Of a DNA stretch of 64,000 nt, positions 60,727 to 64,000 are shown in pieces. Location of the stretch: assembly GCA_019455245.1 (NCBI GenBank), contig JACFMR010000001.1:62001-126000 (forward strand). Direction: 5' to 3'. Made by a program: the position numbers and the translations under genes. A model generated the notes under the pieces. It saw only the letters and a list, made by a program, of their open reading frames with translations. It made no database searches and was not told where the DNA came from. Each line of letters begins with the position of its first letter. The stretch's first letter is position 1. The DNA is from Opitutaceae bacterium (GTDB lineage: Bacteria > Verrucomicrobiota > Verrucomicrobiia > Opitutales > Opitutaceae).

Positions 60727-63171
60727 TTATCGCCAGAGCATCACGATTTCACTGTGCCGCACCCAGCCGGTCTGGCCGTTGGGGAAGCTGAGGCGGGTCC
60801 AGCCGAGGAAGATTTTGTCCGCCACGCCCATCGTGCCGGCTGGCAGCGGGGTGGTTTGCTGCGCGGTCTCGGCCTCGGTGGGGATGGAGTAGAGGTCGCC
60901 ACCGCGCCAGACGAGCGCAGCTCCGGGATGCGCGGCGATGCCGTAGGCGGACCGGCTGATGCCGCTTAGCGCCACCAGCAACAGGCCGAGCGAAAGCCCG
61001 GTCCACGCCGCCCAGCGCGTGCCGCGCGGCAGGTGCCCGTAGGCGACCAGCAACCAGAGAAACAATCCGAGGGCGATGAGGCTGGTGCCGGCGACCAGCA
61101 CGTGCTCCCATTCGGCGGGCGAGGCGAGGCCCGCGAGTTCGGTCCGCGGACTGCTTGCAAGCAGCGGCGCGATGGCCGTGGGGGTGAATCCTGCGCGGTT
61201 GCAGGTCAGCGCGAGATTCCAGCGCGTGGCTTCGTCCCGCGGATGTTGCATCCAGGCCGTGGTGGCGTGGGCGGCGGCTTCCGCCCAGCGATCCTGTTGC
61301 GCGAGGGCGAGCGCGAGGTTGTGGCGCGCGATCCAATCGACGGGGTTTTGTCTCACCGTTTCACGCCAGGAGGCTTCGGCCCGGTCGAAGCGGCCTTCAC
61401 GATAGGCCGCCGCGGGATCGGCGGCTTTGATCGCAGGCAGGACGCAGAGGAAGGCGATTGCGCCCAGGAACGGCAGCAGATGACGCGGCCGGTAAAACCG
61501 GGGCCAGGCGCTGCCGGGGATCTTGGTGGTCGCGAGGGCGGCCTCGGCGCGGGCCTGCCAGTCGGAAGGCAGCTCCGGCTTTGCGCCGTAAATGGCGCGT
61601 TCGGATTCGCGCCAGAGTTGGCTCCAAGCCTCCCCGGGCAAGGCGTGCGGCGGCGGGACCGCCTGCGGGAGCGACCACATCCGCGCGGTTTCACGTTGCC
61701 AGGCGAGGAGCAGGGCGGGACGTGCTTCGGCGCTCGCGTCGCGCAATTGCGCGAGCACGTCGGCCAGGCGGCGGCGGGCGGCGCGGCGCGGCCGGTTCGG
61801 ATCGAGGCGGGCCGCACGCAGTGCGGCCAGGATCAGCCAGCCGAACACGGGCAGGCCGACGGGCAGAAGCGCCGCTGTGAGCAGGGCAGCGCGCCCGGGG
61901 AACGGCACCGGTGCCCGGGCGCTGCCGATCACCGGATCGCGCGGCAGGCCCATGGGATCGGTTGGAGCGGCGGGCGGGGTGAGGTCGGGCGCATGCGGGG
62001 TGGATGCGGCAGGTTCCGCCGGCGGGGTCACGTTGAAACGGGGGGCGGCCGCGGCGTTGACCGTGACGGTGACGGCCGCGGTTTGCAGCGTTTCATAGGC
62101 ACCGGTGGCGGGGTTGAACAAACTGATTTCCATTCCGCCCAAGGTGTAGGTGCCGGGCTTGGTCGGGATGAGCACGACATCCTCGGTGAGGGTGCCCTCG
62201 AACAGCTTGCCCTCCGCCAGCGTGCGACGCGCCTGCGGTTGAATGACCTGAAAGTCCTTGGACACGGACCGCGCGGGCAGGCCGGAGATATCGGGCCAGT
62301 TGCCCGTGCCGGTGAGTTCGAGGGTCCAGGTCACCGGTTCGCCCACGGCGGCGTTGGCGGGGACGACCTTGGAGTTCAATTGGAATTGTCCGACCGCGCC
62401 GTTGAAGTTGGCGGGCGCGGGCAGCGGCAGGGGCTTGACGCGCAACTCCGGCCGGTTGGTGGAGGCCGCGACCTGTTCGATGCGCTGCTGTTGGAAAATG
62501 CCGAAACCGACGGTGCCGATGGCGAGGTTGAGCAGCTGGTTGACGGGGTTGAGCCGCAACGTGCCTGCGCTCTTCGCGTAGGCGCGGGTGTTGAACATCA
62601 GATTGAGCCGCACCTCGCCGTTGCGCGTGGTTTCCACGGCCTCGGGTTTGCTCCAGTCCTCCGCGAGCAGCGGGGCGGACTCCCAATCCACCCCACCGCC
62701 GAAATTGCTGAACGAGCGGCGTGCCACATCGATGGAGTAGGTCAGGGGAAACACCTCGCCGGCCCAGACGGTGGCAGACTTGGGCGTGAGGCGGGCGTGT
62801 ACGTCGGCCTCCGGGCCGGGGCGAACCTGATCGGTGGTGAAGGCCGGCACGGTGAGATCGCCCTTGTTGGTCTTTACCTTGAACTCGGGAATCGTGACGG
62901 AGCCCGGTTGCCGGATCTGCAGGCGGTAGGAGAGCACGACGGAGCGGGTGATGGAAAAGTTGATGATGGAGGTCTGCTCGGAGCGGCCGGCAAAGTTGAG
63001 CGTGGCGCCGGTGAGCGCGGGCAGGCCGGGTTCGCCCTCCGGCGCGCAATCGGTGAACACGAGTTGCAGGTCGGCGGGGTCGCCGGTGCCGGCGTCGCTC
63101 CAGCGCACGGTCTGGGCGAATGCGGTGCTCGCGAGCAACACGGAGGCGAAAAGAAGTCGGACCAAATTCAT
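60727..63171 (-). CDS. BatD-BatE-type fusion protein
   Basis: The protein is 814 residues from ATG 63171 (MNLVRLLFASVLLASTAFAQ), with an ATG at 63183 as alternative. After the signal peptide come BatD beta-sandwich repeats (about 20-380, with SYSLQI-type LSYRLQIRQPGSVTIPEF), a membrane segment near 430-455, a cytoplasmic-like helical region, then a second membrane segment, TPR-type repeats (AAYREGRFDRAEASWRETVR, IARHNLALALAQQDRWAEAA), two further membrane spans and a C-terminal SH3-like end (GWTRLSFPNGQTGWVRHSEI). This joins BatD with a BatE-like half. Bat proteins are linked to MoxR/vWA stress systems. Confidence 0.9.
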   Translation of the reverse strand: MNLVRLLFASVLLASTAFAQTVRWSDAGTGDPADLQLVFTDCAPEGEPGLPALTGATLNFAGRSEQTSIINFSITRSVVLSYRLQIRQPGSVTIPEFKVKTNKGDLTVPAFTTDQVRPGPEADVHARLTPKSATVWAGEVFPLTYSIDVARRSFSNFGGGVDWESAPLLAEDWSKPEAVETTRNGEVRLNLMFNTRAYAKSAGTLRLNPVNQLLNLAIGTVGFGIFQQQRIEQVAASTNRPELRVKPLPLPAPANFNGAVGQFQLNSKVVPANAAVGEPVTWTLELTGTGNWPDISGLPARSVSKDFQVIQPQARRTLAEGKLFEGTLTEDVVLIPTKPGTYTLGGMEISLFNPATGAYETLQTAAVTVTVNAAAAPRFNVTPPAEPAASTPHAPDLTPPAAPTDPMGLPRDPVIGSARAPVPFPGRAALLTAALLPVGLPVFGWLILAALRAARLDPNRPRRAARRRLADVLAQLRDASAEARPALLLAWQRETARMWSLPQAVPPPHALPGEAWSQLWRESERAIYGAKPELPSDWQARAEAALATTKIPGSAWPRFYRPRHLLPFLGAIAFLCVLPAIKAADPAAAYREGRFDRAEASWRETVRQNPVDWIARHNLALALAQQDRWAEAAAHATTAWMQHPRDEATRWNLALTCNRAGFTPTAIAPLLASSPRTELAGLASPAEWEHVLVAGTSLIALGLFLWLLVAYGHLPRGTRWAAWTGLSLGLLLVALSGISRSAYGIAAHPGAALVWRGGDLYSIPTEAETAQQTTPLPAGTMGVADKIFLGWTRLSFPNGQTGWVRHSEIVMLWR

Positions 63172-63176
63172 GCGTT

Positions 63177-64000
63177 TCACCATTTCTTGCCGGAGGAAGT
63201 TTGGTCGGAGGCGGGCTGGCCTTCGAGCAGTTGAAAAAGTTGGGCGGGGGAGTCGCGGTCGCGGATCTGTTCGAGCTTTTGCAGCGGCATGGCGAGCGCG
63301 GGGTCGAGCGCGGCCGGATCGTTTTTCTCCTGCTGCTGCTCGCCGCCGACCTGCTGCATTTCGCCGGGCCGGGGCGGCGGCGCCTTCTCCTGCATGTCGC
63401 CAAAGGCCGATTTGTTTTCGGCGGAATCCTTTGGTTCGGGCGACGGTTCGCCGGAGTTTTGGTCGGAAGGGGAAGGTTCGTTTTGTTGCGGCGGCGCTTG
63501 GTCGGGATTTTCGCCGGACGGGGACGGTTGCGATTGATCCTGCGGCGACTGGTCCTGATTTTCCTGCTGCTGCTCCTGATCCTGCGGCGGCGGTTCCTGC
63601 GGTTGTTCTTCGGGCGGGGGCTCGTCTTTTGTTTGCAGCAAGGCTTCCAATTCGCGGCGCAACTGCGACCAGTCGGCGGTGGCGGGATCGAGCTGTTTGC
63701 CGGCATCAACGGCGGTCAGCGCGTCATTAACCGGACCCGGCGGGACGTGTTGCTTGGCGGTTTGCAACTGCTGCCCCCAGGAGACGGTTTCTCGGGCCAG
63801 CTCGGCCCAATCGCGGCCGGTGGGCGCGGGTTTGTCCGCCAACCGGCTCACGATTTTGCCCAGCGGCGAAAGTTCGGGCGCCTGGGGCTCGGAGGGATCG
63901 GTACCGGCGGCCGGTGCGGGGGGTGCGGTCAGACCGGCCAGCAACAGGCCGGCCAGCAGCAGGGCGGAGGAGCCGGGGGAGAGTTTGAGATCGCGGGGGC
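63177..64000 (-). CDS. BatC-like low-complexity protein, 5' end beyond window
   Basis: The frame is open to the window edge, so the protein (at least 274 residues) is partial at its N-terminus. It has a hydrophobic stretch (ALLLAGLLLAGL), then a domain with GKIVSRLADKPAPTGRDWAE, a long Pro/Gln/Glu/Asp/Ser tract, and the C-terminus PLQKLEQIRDRDSPAQLFQL, typical of BatB/BatC ends. Its stop overlaps the BatD start region. A vWA-type BatA/BatB gene is expected just beyond the window. Confidence 0.82.
   Translation of the reverse strand, partial: PRDLKLSPGSSALLLAGLLLAGLTAPPAPAAGTDPSEPQAPELSPLGKIVSRLADKPAPTGRDWAELARETVSWGQQLQTAKQHVPPGPVNDALTAVDAGKQLDPATADWSQLRRELEALLQTKDEPPPEEQPQEPPPQDQEQQQENQDQSPQDQSQPSPSGENPDQAPPQQNEPSPSDQNSGEPSPEPKDSAENKSAFGDMQEKAPPPRPGEMQQVGGEQQQEKNDPAALDPALAMPLQKLEQIRDRDSPAQLFQLLEGQPASDQTSSGKKW

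Noticed and set aside
61033..63234. 733-codon plus-strand ORF antisense to the BatD-type gene
   Set aside because: Its translation is Gly/Arg/Asp/His-rich with no domain and it is the exact shadow of a clear exported membrane protein on the other strand; long antisense ORFs are common in GC-rich DNA.
62093..63709. 538-codon minus-strand ORF overlapping BatD and BatC-like genes in another frame
   Set aside because: Its translation is an Arg/Pro/Ser-rich frame shadow of two real genes in the same direction.

Overview
The window is a GC-rich, densely coded bacterial chromosome segment with no plasmid or phage backbone. Its content points to a diderm, LPS-bearing member of Verrucomicrobiota, most likely near Opitutaceae (inference). 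The evidence is bamA-skp-lpxD, hldA and a gmhB-like gene, a TonB/ExbB/ExbD operon, a Minf_1886-type protein, a PL26-like rhamnogalacturonan lyase, Tat-exported enzymes and Bat proteins.

Layout. 1-7.0 kb: a pectin (rhamnogalacturonan I) and rhamnose patch with the 3' end of an SSS-family symporter, a tandem two-domain SGNH acetylesterase, a LacI regulator, L-rhamnose mutarotase and a large PL26-like exo-lyase. 7.1-18.8 kb: housekeeping, with tRNA-Asn, rplY-pth-rpsF-ssb-rplI-dnaB, then bamA-skp-lpxD-prs, an HtrA protease and pyrE. 18.8-25.1 kb: tRNA-Pro; a seven-gene minus-strand operon exbB-exbD-exbD-tonB-TPR protein-coiled coil-coiled coil; and a tRNA-Gln/Thr/Lys cluster. 25.4-33 kb: rpmI-rplT, pheST and gatCAB, with gatB broken by a frameshift and a small deletion. 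33-38.8 kb: exported superoxide dismutase, a Fur-family regulator, a Minf_1886-type protein, an M16 protease, an HDOD-like haem protein and a secreted EF-hand protein. 38.8-45.5 kb: a minus-strand block with nadK, tlyA, an SGNH hydrolase, a PhyH-type dioxygenase, an Fpg-type glycosylase, gmhB-like, hldA and an M24 peptidase. 45.5-57.6 kb: small and accessory genes, including a DUF192 lipoprotein, two NUDIX enzymes, a metallophosphoesterase, rlmJ, Hsp20, a Phd/YoeB pair, a BASS transporter, a MazG-like enzyme, an FmdB-like protein, mogA, gluQ and a LOG-family enzyme. 57.7-64 kb: a Gfo/Idh oxidoreductase with a GPH sugar symporter, then a BatD-BatE fusion and the 3' part of a BatC-like gene running off the window.

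The best candidate for an undescribed system is the seven-gene TonB operon. It has two ExbD paralogues with a 38-nt identical stretch over the membrane helix, a periplasmic TPR protein and two TolA-like single-span coiled-coil proteins. Other notable points are the broken gatB, a palindromic repeat that fills a divergent promoter region and supplies a predicted start codon, a dispersed 32-nt intergenic repeat, an acetylesterase whose second domain lacks the expected catalytic Asp, and several family members that have lost their zinc-binding cysteines.

All family names come from reading motifs in the translated sequence; no database search was run.
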